From assembly GCA_937898525.1 (NCBI GenBank), contig CALCBC010000074.1, positions 1 through 21,655 on the forward strand: a stretch of DNA of 21,655 bases, given 5' to 3'. This document shows, piece by piece, positions 1-8,488 of this stretch (position 1 is its first letter; each line of letters begins with the position of its first letter). The DNA is from an uncultured Sphingomonadales bacterium. GTDB lineage: Bacteria; Pseudomonadota; Alphaproteobacteria; Sphingomonadales; Sphingomonadaceae. A program made the translations under genes and the position numbers. The notes under the pieces are model-generated. The model did no database searches. It had not been told where the DNA came from and saw nothing but the letters and a program-made list of their open reading frames with translations.

Positions 1-118
1 GGACGGAGAGCTGGACGAGCCCGTCGAGGATCCGCAGCGCCTCGTTGTGGGTGACGTGCTTCTGGGCCTGCGCCGCCAGGATGTACGGCAGCATGAGATG
101 GGTCGTGACGTCGGACAT
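1..118 (-). CDS. DUF2793 domain protein, N-terminal fragment (cut by window edge)
   Basis: Only the first 39 codons are inside the window. The reading begins MSDVTTHLMLPYILAAQAQK and continues with a helix rich in His, Asn and Glu. The 'LPYILAAQAQKHVTHNEAL' start is what I recognise as the DUF2793 family, which in Rhodobacterales phages and GTA-like clusters lies directly after the giant baseplate protein. The start at 118 is supported by a TGAGG ribosome-binding site seven bases upstream, formed partly by the stop codon of the preceding gene nine bases away. The family has no settled function. Its place at the distal end of the tail genes suggests a tail-tip or receptor-binding accessory, which is inference. 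The rest of the protein lies left of the window. Confidence 0.8.
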   Translation of the reverse strand, partial: MSDVTTHLMLPYILAAQAQKHVTHNEALRILDGLVQLSV

Positions 119-127
119 GGGATGGCC

Positions 128-3100
128 TCAGAAGGTGAGCGTGACGATCTTGGGCGCGCCCCGCCCGGCGAGGGCGGAGAGCTGGAAGATGCGTATGTCG
201 AGCGTGTCGCTGGGGCCGAGCGGCGCGCCCCAGTCGGCGCTCTGCTGAGCGGCCGTGTAGACCGCGCTGGTCGTGGTCGTGCTCAGCACCCGCTTCACGG
301 CAGCGCCGTCGAGGAGCTCGACCTCGTAGGCCTCCAGCTCCTCGGCCAGCGGCACCTCAAGCCCGCCCCAGCTGTCGGCGGCCAGCGCGCGGGACCTGCG
401 CGTCCAGCGGATGGTGAGATCGCCGGACGTGCGGGGGCGACGCCACGGCTGTTCGACATGGGCGACGGAGAACGGCCGCAGTCCGACGCCCTCGGGCGTA
501 AAAGCCTGCGCGACATAGGTCTCGTCGCTGACCGGGCGGCTCGCGGGGCCGATGCGCCAGTTCCACGGGATGCCGAGATCAGCCTCAGCGATCGGCAGGG
601 ACGCGAGCGACGCGTCCAGCACCACGACTCGCGCGCCTGCGGGCGCCGGATTGCCCATGGCGCTTTCGGTGCCGCGCTGGCCGCGCAGGAGCCGGGTCAG
701 CCGATACCGGCCGGGCGCGAGCAGCTCGGCCGTGCTCGCCTGCACGATCTCCCACACCCCCGGCGCGCTCTCGATGGCCAGCGCGTTCGCTCCGCCAAAC
801 AGCGTCAGGTCGGTGACGCTCTCCAGCGTGCCGGTCAGCAGATCGACCACCAGCGCATTGCCAAGGTCGAAGCGCGAGGTGGGGCCCGGGTAGAAGTCGG
901 AGACCAGTGCCCCCATCCGGGCGCGGGACTGAGCGGTGGTCAGCAGTTCGAACCCGTCCGTCGATGGGCTGCGGAACACCGCCATCTCGCCCGGCCAGGG
1001 AACGGCGTGCGCGGCGACAAACGGTCGATGCTCGGGCTGGTCCTCGGTCAGCTGCGGCAGGTCCATCAGCACCGCATCCGGCGCGCCGAACACCACCGCG
1101 CGCGTCAGTGAGGCTGCGCGGGGATCGCCGGGCGGCAGGTCGTAGGTCGCCCGGTCCTGGCGAACCGCCTCGATGCCGCGCGCCTCGGCGTCGGCGATGG
1201 AGACGAGCCGCAGATCGACCAGCCGTCCGTCATGCGCGAGTCGGATCGCGTCGGCCGGATCGAGGGCGAGGCGCGAGGGCGGCAGACGGAAGGCCGCGGT
1301 CTCGCGCCCCACCCACGCCTCCATCAACGCGCGACGGCAGCGTCGCTCGGCCTCCTCGGGTGGCACAGCCATCGGGAAGGACTCCGAGGCGATCCGCGTC
1401 GTGTCCACCGTTATGCGCCGCGCCTCGACGAGGGCCGCGTCGTAATCCTCGTCGGCGCGGGAGACCTGCCACTTCAGCGCCTGCGGCAGTTCGGTCTCCT
1501 GGCCGCGCGTCAGTTCCAGCACGTCGCCTTCACGACCGGCCACCAGATCGTCGGGCGCGAGGGTGGCGACGGACGCCCGCCCGCGCATGACGAACCGGAT
1601 AACGCCCTCGGTCTCCACCGCGTCGAAGCCGAAATGCCGCGACAGTGTGGTGATCGAGGCGCGCGGGCTTTCCAGCGCGGTGATGGCGTAACCCTCGACC
1701 GCACCCCAGAGGCCGGAGACGTCGACCCGGGACTCGGGCAGCCCGGCGCGCAGGCAGAGGTGCCGGACCAGTGCGGCCAGCGACACCGCGCCGAGACGCC
1801 CGGTCAGCCAATGCCCAAGCCGCCAGTTCGCGCCGTCCGTCCAGACGTCGGTCAGCGCCGGAAAGAACGGATAGGGCCGCGCGTCCCAGGTCCAGGCGGC
1901 GCATTCGGGGACGTGCACCATCCGGCCGCCGTAGACCGAGGACAGCAGGTTGTTCGCGGCCTCGCCCCACCAGAGATATGTCGCCTCGAGATAGGCCCGC
2001 TGGATCGCGTCATCGCGCCAGCCCCGCGAGAAATGTGGCGTGAAGCTCTCCGACGACTTCGGATCGAAGAAGACGTTCGGCTGGTTGGTGCCCCGGTCGA
2101 TGGCGGGACAGCCGAGCTCGGTGAACCAGATCGGCTTCGACTCCGGCGCCCATGCCGTCGGCGTGCCGCTCTCCACCCCGCCTGGGCGGTTGTAGTGCGC
2201 GTTCGACCACCAGGCGCGCAGATCCTTGTAGCGGAAGACCCACGGCTTGCCCGCAGCACCGTCGGTGATCGGGGTGCGGACCTGTGCCGACCGATCTGAG
2301 GCCGAGGTATAGAACCAGTCGAAGCCTTCGCCGCCTGCGATGTTCCCCTGCAGGTAGGCCCGGTCGTAGATCGCGGGCCAGCCCTCGGCCGCGTCGGCAT
2401 GTTCGAAGCCATCGCGCCAGTCCGACAGCGGCATGTAGTTGTCGATCCCGATGAAATCGATCTCCGGATCGGCCCAGAGCGGGTCGAGGTGGAAGAACAC
2501 GTCGCCGCTGCCGTCACCCGGCTGGTGACCGAAATACTCCGACCAGTCGGCGGCGTAGCCGATCTTCGTTCCGGACCCGAGGATTGAGCGCACATCCGCG
2601 AGCAGTTCCCGATAGGCCTGCACCGCCGGATAGATGCTGGCGCCCGAGCGGATGGTCGTCAGCCCCGGCATCTCGGTCCCGATCAGGAACGCATCGACCC
2701 CGCCCGCCGCCGCGCAGAGATGGGCGTAGTGCAGCACCATGCGGCGCAGGCCCCAGTCGCCCGATGGCCCGATCCACGAAACCGACTGACCCGCGACGCT
2801 GAAGCTCGCGGGCGTCGCCGTGCCGAACAGCGCCGCGACCTGGCTTGCCGCCGTGGCGGTCTTGTCCACCGTCCCGGCGAACCCCGCAGCCGGGGAACAG
2901 GTGATCCGCCCCCGCCAGGGGAACGCAGGCTGACCGGTCTCCGCGGCGTTGTCGGAATACGGGTTCGGCAGCGTGTTGCCGGGTGGCACGTCCATCAGGA
3001 TGAACGGGTAGAAGGTGACCCGCAGCCCGCGCGCCTTCATCTCGTGGATCGCCTGCACGACGGCGAAGTCGGACGGCGTGCCGCCATAGACGGGGCGATC

Positions 3101-4093
3101 CTGATCGTCGCGGCTCACGAGGAAGGCGTTGGCGCGGCTGACGCCGTTCACCGACCAGCTGGCGGGCGTGGTCGATTTAGCCGAGACCTCGACGCCCGGC
3201 CGCACCTTGCACGATCCCGCGCGCAGATCGTCGCCGAACCACGCCACCACGAGGCTGACGCTTTCGACCGCTGGGGCCATCGCCTGCAGCCGGTCGAGCG
3301 CTTCGACCATGTCGGTGGAGTCGGCCAGCGCGTTCAGGTTCTCGGGCACCGTCGCGCCGCCGTCGGTCTTGCGGATCGCCTGCGTCGCGTAGGTGAACTC
3401 GCCCGAGGCCGGGATCATGGTGACGGCGCGGGTCAGCCCCTCGGCGGTGTCGGGATCGGCGAGCGGGCGGAACACCTCGAAGGAAAGCTGTGGCAGCCGG
3501 TTGCCATAGGTCGCAAGCGGCAGCTCCTCGAAGACGACATAGGCCGTGCCGCGATAGGCCGGCGTGTTGGCCGCCCCCATCTTCGCGGCGATGAACGGAT
3601 CGGCCGCCTGCGCCTCACTTCCCGGATACCAGCGCCAGGTCACGCCGGAGAGGTCCATCGGCTTGCCGTCGGCCCAGATGCGCCCGATGCCGGTGACGGG
3701 GCCCTCGCAGAGCGCCACGGCGAAGCTGGCATAGTACAGATACTCGGTGGTTTTGACCTTGCCGCCCCCGCCGCCCTTGCCGCCGCCCTGCGTGGTGGTC
3801 TTCGTCTCCTCGCGGAAATCCGTCGCCCAGATGATGTTGCCGCCCATGCGCATGCGCCCGTAGAGCCGCGGGATCACCGCGCCCTCGGTGGCCGAGGTGA
3901 TGCGCAGCGTGTCGAGCCGCGCGCCCTCGATGCGCTGCGTGGGCGCCAGCGACGAGATGATCCAGCTGTCGACGACCGAGCCGATGCTGGAGCCGATGAA
4001 GCCGCCGATGGTCGCGGCGCTGACGCCGAGGATCGCGCCGCCGATCGAACCGCCAATGGCGGCGCCAGCGGCACCGAGAACGAGCGTTGCCAT
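128..4093 (-). CDS. Giant GTA-type baseplate/host-specificity protein with TIM-barrel domain ('megatron')
   Basis: A 1321-residue protein in the position of lambda J. It should form the central tail spike/baseplate that contacts the cell surface. The first 50 residues are a Gly/Ala-rich hydrophobic stretch, followed by a tail-hub-like region and a Gly-rich loop near residue 105. Residues of about 430-760 match the GTA TIM-barrel (glycosidase-like) domain: DWSEYFGH starts at about 516 and is followed by a DFIGIDNYMPLSDW segment, and FTELGCPAID places an acidic residue at about 659 at a typical barrel-strand end. A phage tail_3-like region and a C-terminal domain as in R. capsulatus GTA Rcc01698 follow. 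Length is normal for this family (about 1300). The ATG at 4093 lies nine bases after the NlpC/P60 gene. Whether the barrel is an active glycan hydrolase cannot be read from sequence alone. Confidence 0.93.
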   Translation of the reverse strand: MATLVLGAAGAAIGGSIGGAILGVSAATIGGFIGSSIGSVVDSWIISSLAPTQRIEGARLDTLRITSATEGAVIPRLYGRMRMGGNIIWATDFREETKTTTQGGGKGGGGGKVKTTEYLYYASFAVALCEGPVTGIGRIWADGKPMDLSGVTWRWYPGSEAQAADPFIAAKMGAANTPAYRGTAYVVFEELPLATYGNRLPQLSFEVFRPLADPDTAEGLTRAVTMIPASGEFTYATQAIRKTDGGATVPENLNALADSTDMVEALDRLQAMAPAVESVSLVVAWFGDDLRAGSCKVRPGVEVSAKSTTPASWSVNGVSRANAFLVSRDDQDRPVYGGTPSDFAVVQAIHEMKARGLRVTFYPFILMDVPPGNTLPNPYSDNAAETGQPAFPWRGRITCSPAAGFAGTVDKTATAASQVAALFGTATPASFSVAGQSVSWIGPSGDWGLRRMVLHYAHLCAAAGGVDAFLIGTEMPGLTTIRSGASIYPAVQAYRELLADVRSILGSGTKIGYAADWSEYFGHQPGDGSGDVFFHLDPLWADPEIDFIGIDNYMPLSDWRDGFEHADAAEGWPAIYDRAYLQGNIAGGEGFDWFYTSASDRSAQVRTPITDGAAGKPWVFRYKDLRAWWSNAHYNRPGGVESGTPTAWAPESKPIWFTELGCPAIDRGTNQPNVFFDPKSSESFTPHFSRGWRDDAIQRAYLEATYLWWGEAANNLLSSVYGGRMVHVPECAAWTWDARPYPFFPALTDVWTDGANWRLGHWLTGRLGAVSLAALVRHLCLRAGLPESRVDVSGLWGAVEGYAITALESPRASITTLSRHFGFDAVETEGVIRFVMRGRASVATLAPDDLVAGREGDVLELTRGQETELPQALKWQVSRADEDYDAALVEARRITVDTTRIASESFPMAVPPEEAERRCRRALMEAWVGRETAAFRLPPSRLALDPADAIRLAHDGRLVDLRLVSIADAEARGIEAVRQDRATYDLPPGDPRAASLTRAVVFGAPDAVLMDLPQLTEDQPEHRPFVAAHAVPWPGEMAVFRSPSTDGFELLTTAQSRARMGALVSDFYPGPTSRFDLGNALVVDLLTGTLESVTDLTLFGGANALAIESAPGVWEIVQASTAELLAPGRYRLTRLLRGQRGTESAMGNPAPAGARVVVLDASLASLPIAEADLGIPWNWRIGPASRPVSDETYVAQAFTPEGVGLRPFSVAHVEQPWRRPRTSGDLTIRWTRRSRALAADSWGGLEVPLAEELEAYEVELLDGAAVKRVLSTTTTSAVYTAAQQSADWGAPLGPSDTLDIRIFQLSALAGRGAPKIVTLTF

Positions 4094-4102
4094 GGTCGGG
4101 TC

Positions 4103-4549
4103 TCAGCGTTGCGGAAACAGGAAGGCGAAGGCGATGCGCCGTCGCCAGACTTGGGTGAGCGGTTCCTCGATGACGCCCAAGCGCTCATAAGCGTGGAGGA
4201 AGGTGGCGGGGCCCGTTAAGATCCCGACATGCTTGGCGATGGCGTGGGGCTTCATGCGGAACAGCACCAGCGCGCCGGGACCGGCGTCGGCAGGCGACAC
4301 CTCGATCATCATGCGCCGCGCACCCTCGGCCAGCACCTCGCGCGGCCCGGTCTCACCCCAGTCCCGGCTGTAGGGCGGGATCGGGAACGGCTCGGGGCCG
4401 ACGGCCTCGCGCCAGACGCCCCGGGCGAGCCCGAGGCAATCGCAGCCGGCGCCGCGCAGGCTGGCCTGATCGTGGTACGGCGTGCCGAGCCAGGAGCGTG
4501 CGACGGCGATGACACGCGCGGGATCGGCCGATGCGAGAGGTTGCGTCAC
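4103..4549 (-). CDS. NlpC/P60 family cysteine peptidase, tail-tip protein (lambda gpK-like position)
   Basis: A 148-residue protein with the catalytic pattern of NlpC/P60 cell-wall peptidases: Cys38 in GCDCLGL, His107 in KHVGI, and a third polar residue, His119, in FLHAY twelve residues later. These enzymes cut peptide stems of peptidoglycan. In GTA and lambda-type tails the protein sits at the tail tip and helps DNA pass the cell wall. An aromatic Trp-Leu-Gly-Thr-Pro-Tyr segment at 20-25 is the usual start of the fold. The start codon is GTG at 4549, overlapping the stop of the DUF2163 gene as GTGA, so translation is probably coupled. No signal peptide is seen, consistent with delivery as part of the virion. 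All three active-site residues are present, so activity is likely. Confidence 0.92.
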   Translation of the reverse strand: MTQPLASADPARVIAVARSWLGTPYHDQASLRGAGCDCLGLARGVWREAVGPEPFPIPPYSRDWGETGPREVLAEGARRMMIEVSPADAGPGALVLFRMKPHAIAKHVGILTGPATFLHAYERLGVIEEPLTQVWRRRIAFAFLFPQR

Positions 4550-5430
4550 AGCACGCCTCCGTCGTGGCCGCCGTCCTTCGTCGCGTAGCGCAGGACCGCG
4601 TCCTGGCCGGGGATGTGCGGGAAGCCCCGGAAGTTGGCCGTGTTGGCGAACTTCGCGCCGCAGGTTTCCATGCGCTTGTCGCAGCCCGCACGGATGGTGA
4701 AGGCATCGCCCTCGGAGATCTCGCGCTCCGGTGCCTCGAGCAGGGTCAGCACAGCGATGCCGTCCGTGACATCATGGCCCAGCACCTCGGTGCGCCGCCC
4801 CGCGTTCGCGCCGGAGGTCCATTCGAGCGTGCCGAAGGTGAACCAGCCGGACGTGAATGCGCCCAACCCCGAGGCGGTGAACGCCCGGTCCCGCAGGAGA
4901 TCAATCACACCGCCGGTGCCCTTGAATGCGGGATCCTCCAGATCGACGCCGCAGCGCGCATCGCCAAGCGCGGCGTCGCAGGTCGCCTGGAACGTCCGCC
5001 CGACCGTCTGGCCCAAGACGTGGGCGAGCGAGCGGACCTCGGCGACGAAGGCGAGCCGCCCGCGCCGGATCTGACCTATGGCGCCGCGCCGCATCAGGAC
5101 GCGCTGGCCGGTGTCGGCCCAGTTCACGCGCCAGACATCGACCTCCGCGTTGTCCCAGCGGCCGTCGAGGATGTCGGTCTCGGTGATGCGGTCCGAGGTC
5201 AGCACCCCCTCGGCATCCTGCGCATCGACCGACAGGTCCGATCCCGACCGCACCTCGGATGCCGTGAGCCCGCTCTCGGGCTCGAAGTCGGTCCCGTCGA
5301 AGCTGAGCGTCCGGTCGTGGTCGGTGAAGCCGAAACTCGCGCCATCGGCGCGGGCGATACGCCAGCACCAGGCAAGCGTCGTCGTACCCTCGTCGAGATG
5401 GGCCTGCAGGGCGGGGTCGAGGGTCTTCAT
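4546..5430 (-). CDS. DUF2163 tail hub protein (GTA gp13-like, lambda gpL-like position)
   Basis: A 294-residue protein recognised as DUF2163 (phage protein BR0599 family) by its start, MKTLDPALQAHLDEGTTTLA, and by the FTDHDRTLSFDG and GRWDNAEVDVW segments. It is expected to form part of the tail hub between the distal tail ring and the baseplate spike. Four cysteines stand out: Cys151 and Cys160 (nine apart) and Cys250 and Cys257 (seven apart); a fifth, Cys22, is isolated. The same spacing pattern is what I remember for the iron-sulfur cluster ligands of lambda gpL, so a metal cluster is plausible. The gene overlaps the DUF2460 gene upstream (ATGA at 5430-5427) and the NlpC/P60 gene downstream (GTGA), placing it in a tightly coupled tail-tip cassette. 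Confidence 0.92.
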   Translation of the reverse strand: MKTLDPALQAHLDEGTTTLAWCWRIARADGASFGFTDHDRTLSFDGTDFEPESGLTASEVRSGSDLSVDAQDAEGVLTSDRITETDILDGRWDNAEVDVWRVNWADTGQRVLMRRGAIGQIRRGRLAFVAEVRSLAHVLGQTVGRTFQATCDAALGDARCGVDLEDPAFKGTGGVIDLLRDRAFTASGLGAFTSGWFTFGTLEWTSGANAGRRTEVLGHDVTDGIAVLTLLEAPEREISEGDAFTIRAGCDKRMETCGAKFANTANFRGFPHIPGQDAVLRYATKDGGHDGGVL

Positions 5431-6053
5431 CGGCGCAGTTCCAGCAGCGGGATGGAGGTGATCGAGCCGAGCCGCTCGAGGTCGAGCGTCACGTCGAGCA
5501 CGTCGGTGTCGAAACGGACCGGCACGTCGAACTCGAAGCCCGCGGTGATCGCGAGGCCGGAGCCCGGCGCCGCGGTGAAGGTGACGACGCCGGTCGTGGT
5601 GTCGACCGACCAGCCGGAGGGCTGCTCAGCCCCGGCGAGCGCGATGCGCACACTGCCCGCCACCGGCTTGGCGATGGCGCGCGTCCAGGATTGCGCGCCA
5701 GAGGCGTAGCGCTTCACCAGTTGGAAGGTTGTCGTTGTGCCGTCGCCGGTGCCGATCGCCTGATCGGTCAGCGCCGGTGTGCCCGAGGGCAGGCAGGATT
5801 TGTGATCGCCCCAGTCCTTGAAGCGAAAGCCATGCAGGCGGCCGTTTCGCGCCTCGAAGAAGGCGACGACCGCCGCCAGATCGTCGGCGCGGCGGATGCC
5901 GTAGGCGACGTCGTAGCGACGGCGCGAGTTGGCCCAGCTGGCGTTGCGCTCCTCGTCGCCCGAGGCGAGTTCGACGATCTGCGTGCGCCGCTCCGGCCCA
6001 CCCCGCGCGCCACGGCTGATGTTGTCCGGAAACCGGACCTCGTGGAACGCCAT
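5427..6053 (-). CDS. DUF2460 distal tail protein (GTA gp12-like, lambda gpM-like position)
   Basis: A 208-residue protein of the DUF2460 (TIGR02217) family, recognised by MAFHEVRFPDNISRGARGGP at the N-terminus and by YDVAYGIRRADDLAAVVAFF followed by the aromatic RLHGFRFKDWGDHKS segment. It should form the distal tail ring that closes the tube and carries the hub. The ATG at 6053 is chosen because family members begin MAFHEVRFP and because it shares its A with the TGA of the tape-measure gene (TGATG). An in-frame GTG three bases upstream (6056) is an alternative. It ends inside the first codons of the DUF2163 gene (ATGA overlap). No anomalies are seen. Confidence 0.93.
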   Translation of the reverse strand: MAFHEVRFPDNISRGARGGPERRTQIVELASGDEERNASWANSRRRYDVAYGIRRADDLAAVVAFFEARNGRLHGFRFKDWGDHKSCLPSGTPALTDQAIGTGDGTTTTFQLVKRYASGAQSWTRAIAKPVAGSVRIALAGAEQPSGWSVDTTTGVVTFTAAPGSGLAITAGFEFDVPVRFDTDVLDVTLDLERLGSITSIPLLELRR

Positions 6054-8488
6054 CACATGCCCCTCCGCCCGAGCGACACGGCCCGGGCGATGTCGGCGGC
6101 GACCTGCGTGCGGGACTGGCGGAAGCTCTCGGCGTCGCGGGCCATGATGGTGACGTTGATCCCGCCGCCCGCGCCGTAGCTCTGCGCCTCGCGGCGCGAG
6201 AGCACCCGTTCGCCGCGCTGCAGGATTGCCGGAACCTCGTCGTGCCGAAGCCCCACCGCGCCGCCCGAATGCATCCGGGGAGCGGCGGCGAAGGCTATGG
6301 CCGGGACCATGCGCGAGGGGCCGGACGATCCGACGATGCCGCCTGCGTGCAGGATATTGGCGAAGATCCCGCCCGCGCCGCCAAGCGCGCCCGAGAGCGC
6401 GTTGGCGATGGGACCGAGGATGAACCGCCGCGCCGCGAGCTTGGCGAGATCGGCGATGAGCGAGGTCACCAGATCGCGGAAGTTCAGCTTGCCGGTCTTC
6501 ACGAACTCACCGACCGCGTCCTCGGCCGACTGAAACGCGCTGACGAGGCTCTGGCCGATATCGCCGCCGATCTCCCGCGCCCGGCTGGCATAGTCCGAGA
6601 GCGCCGCCGTCACGGCCTGCCAGCCGGTCAGGGCACGCTCGGCCCCGTCGCCAGCGGCGGTTCCGGCATCGCGGGCAGCACCACCGGCGCCATTAGCCGC
6701 GGCAGTGGTGTCGTCGAGCCCGGTCGCGAGCGCATCGGCGGAGGTCGCGGCGTCCGTCAGCGCGGTTTCGGCCTCCGTGCCGGACCCGGTCACGGCATCC
6801 TTCAGCGCCTGCCAGGCAGCAAGCGGCCGGGTCGCTGCATCGGTCAACATACCCGCGGCCTCGCGATAGGCATCGGCCCGGACGCGCGCGTCTTCCGCCA
6901 TCGCGCCGAGACCGAGATCGGGCGGAGTGATGTAGGTCCGAGAAAGCGCCGCCGAGAACGCATCGGCCGCCGCGGTGCCGGCCGCCGTCGCGGCCCCCTC
7001 GAACGGGTTGTCGATCCGGCTCAGGTCCACCGCGTCGAGCGTGCCGATCCGCACGCCGCCTTCGCCGGTCGCCCATTCGGGCAGCAGGGCCAGCGCGGCG
7101 TTCAGGGTCTCGATGAAGCTGTTGATGCGCGTGACGACGCCGTTCAGCATCGCCTCCACCCCGCCGATCAGCCCGTTCGCCGCTTGGTACGCGAAATCGC
7201 CGATGGCGCCCGGCAGGCTGCCCCAGATCGCCACCGCGCCATCATAGGCCCCTTGGAAGATCGCGACGGTGCGGTCCCCGAACCCCACGACACCTGCGAC
7301 GGTGCCGTCGAGCGCCGAGAGCGCGGCGGCCTTCAACCCCTCCCATCCAGCCGCCATTCGGGCCAGTGCGGCGTCGAGCGCGAGCCCGATGCGCGACCAG
7401 ACCTCGGAGGCCAGATCGGAGAGCAGCCGGAACGCTTCGCCGACCCCGCCCACGCGGGCGACGATTTGGGAAAGTTGATAGATCAGCTCCCCGACGCCGA
7501 CGATCAGAGCGCCGATGCCGGTGCGGATCAGCGCCCCGCGCAACACGACGAGCGCGGTGGCCAACCCGCGGACCGACAGCGCGGCGGCGGCCAGCCCGGC
7601 GACCCAGCGGCCCGCGAGGAAGGCCGCGAAGGCGGCGGCATAGGTGGTCAGTCGACCAATGTTGTCGAAGAGACCGCGAATGGCGATGCCGAGCGGCCCG
7701 GTGCGGCTGGCAATGGCGGCCATGGCGTTGGCAACCGCCTCGAGCGCGGGTGCCGCAGCTACCGCCAGCTGGTTCGATAGCCCGCGCCAGATCAACCCGA
7801 GGCGCGAGATGGCATCGTTCGTGCGCTCGATCTGGTCGGCGTCCTGTTCGGAAACGACGACGCCGAAGGCAAGCACGTCCTCGGTCGCCTGGCGCAGTGT
7901 CGCAGTGTCGATGCGCGACATGGCGATGGAGCCTTCCTCGCCAAAAAGCTGACCCGCGACGGCCGCACGCTCGGCGGCAGGCACGAAATTCTCGATGGCG
8001 GCGTTGATCGCGCCGACGCGCTGGTCCAGCGGCAGCGCAATCAGGTCGGTGGCGGAAAGGCCAAGCCGGTCCAGCGCATCAGCGGCAGGGCCAGTCCCGG
8101 CGGCCGCCTGGCTGAGACGGCGCGTCAGATCCTTCGTCGCCTGCTCGATGCCGGACATGGAGACGCCCGCCAGTTCGCCCGCACGCTCCAGCGTCTGGAT
8201 CGAGGCGACGGTGGTGCCGAGGGACTGCGCGAGCTTGGCCTGCGCATCGACCGTCTGCAGCCCGGAGCGGATCATCGCCACGCCAGCAGCCGCGGCAGCC
8301 GCCACGGCGGCGGCCGCCGCAACCCGGACCCGGCGTGAGAAAGCCGCGAGCCGGGCGTTCGCAGCCTCCATCTCCCGGCTCAGCCTTCCGAAGCCACGCG
8401 ACCCGGCCTCGCCCACGCCTTCCAGCTCGGCGCGAACCTGTCGCCCGCCCACGGCCGCGAGGCGGACGCTGACCCTCTTCTCAGCCAT
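6053..8488 (-). CDS. Phage tail tape measure protein (lambda gpH-like)
   Basis: An 811-residue protein, the longest after the baseplate gene and placed directly after the G/GT chaperone genes as expected for a tape measure. Residues 1-50 are basic and helical, followed by an Ala-run (about 55-75). The region after about residue 280 has several hydrophobic segments (LAGRWVAGLAAAALSV, GIGALIVGVGELIYQL) typical of tape measures that insert into the host membrane. The C-terminal part contains a VSAFQSAEDAVGEFVKTG segment and ends with a GGAVGLRHDEVPAILQRGER-type motif common in lambda-family tape measures. By the usual rule of about 0.15 nm per residue the tail would be of the order of 120 nm (inference). 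The start ATG at 8488 overlaps the end of the frameshift product by eight bases (ATGGCTGA) and has no strong ribosome-binding site of its own, so it probably relies on coupling. Confidence 0.93.
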   Translation of the reverse strand: MAEKRVSVRLAAVGGRQVRAELEGVGEAGSRGFGRLSREMEAANARLAAFSRRVRVAAAAAVAAAAAAGVAMIRSGLQTVDAQAKLAQSLGTTVASIQTLERAGELAGVSMSGIEQATKDLTRRLSQAAAGTGPAADALDRLGLSATDLIALPLDQRVGAINAAIENFVPAAERAAVAGQLFGEEGSIAMSRIDTATLRQATEDVLAFGVVVSEQDADQIERTNDAISRLGLIWRGLSNQLAVAAAPALEAVANAMAAIASRTGPLGIAIRGLFDNIGRLTTYAAAFAAFLAGRWVAGLAAAALSVRGLATALVVLRGALIRTGIGALIVGVGELIYQLSQIVARVGGVGEAFRLLSDLASEVWSRIGLALDAALARMAAGWEGLKAAALSALDGTVAGVVGFGDRTVAIFQGAYDGAVAIWGSLPGAIGDFAYQAANGLIGGVEAMLNGVVTRINSFIETLNAALALLPEWATGEGGVRIGTLDAVDLSRIDNPFEGAATAAGTAAADAFSAALSRTYITPPDLGLGAMAEDARVRADAYREAAGMLTDAATRPLAAWQALKDAVTGSGTEAETALTDAATSADALATGLDDTTAAANGAGGAARDAGTAAGDGAERALTGWQAVTAALSDYASRAREIGGDIGQSLVSAFQSAEDAVGEFVKTGKLNFRDLVTSLIADLAKLAARRFILGPIANALSGALGGAGGIFANILHAGGIVGSSGPSRMVPAIAFAAAPRMHSGGAVGLRHDEVPAILQRGERVLSRREAQSYGAGGGINVTIMARDAESFRQSRTQVAADIARAVSLGRRGM

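Noticed and set aside
47..1111. Long plus-strand open frames (for example 47-1111, 1232-2299, 2720-4219, 6242-7780, 12712-15267, 14805-16454)
   Set aside because: They are antisense shadows of real minus-strand genes in GC-rich DNA: low-complexity Arg/Gly/Ala-rich translations, no recognisable domains and no ribosome-binding sites.
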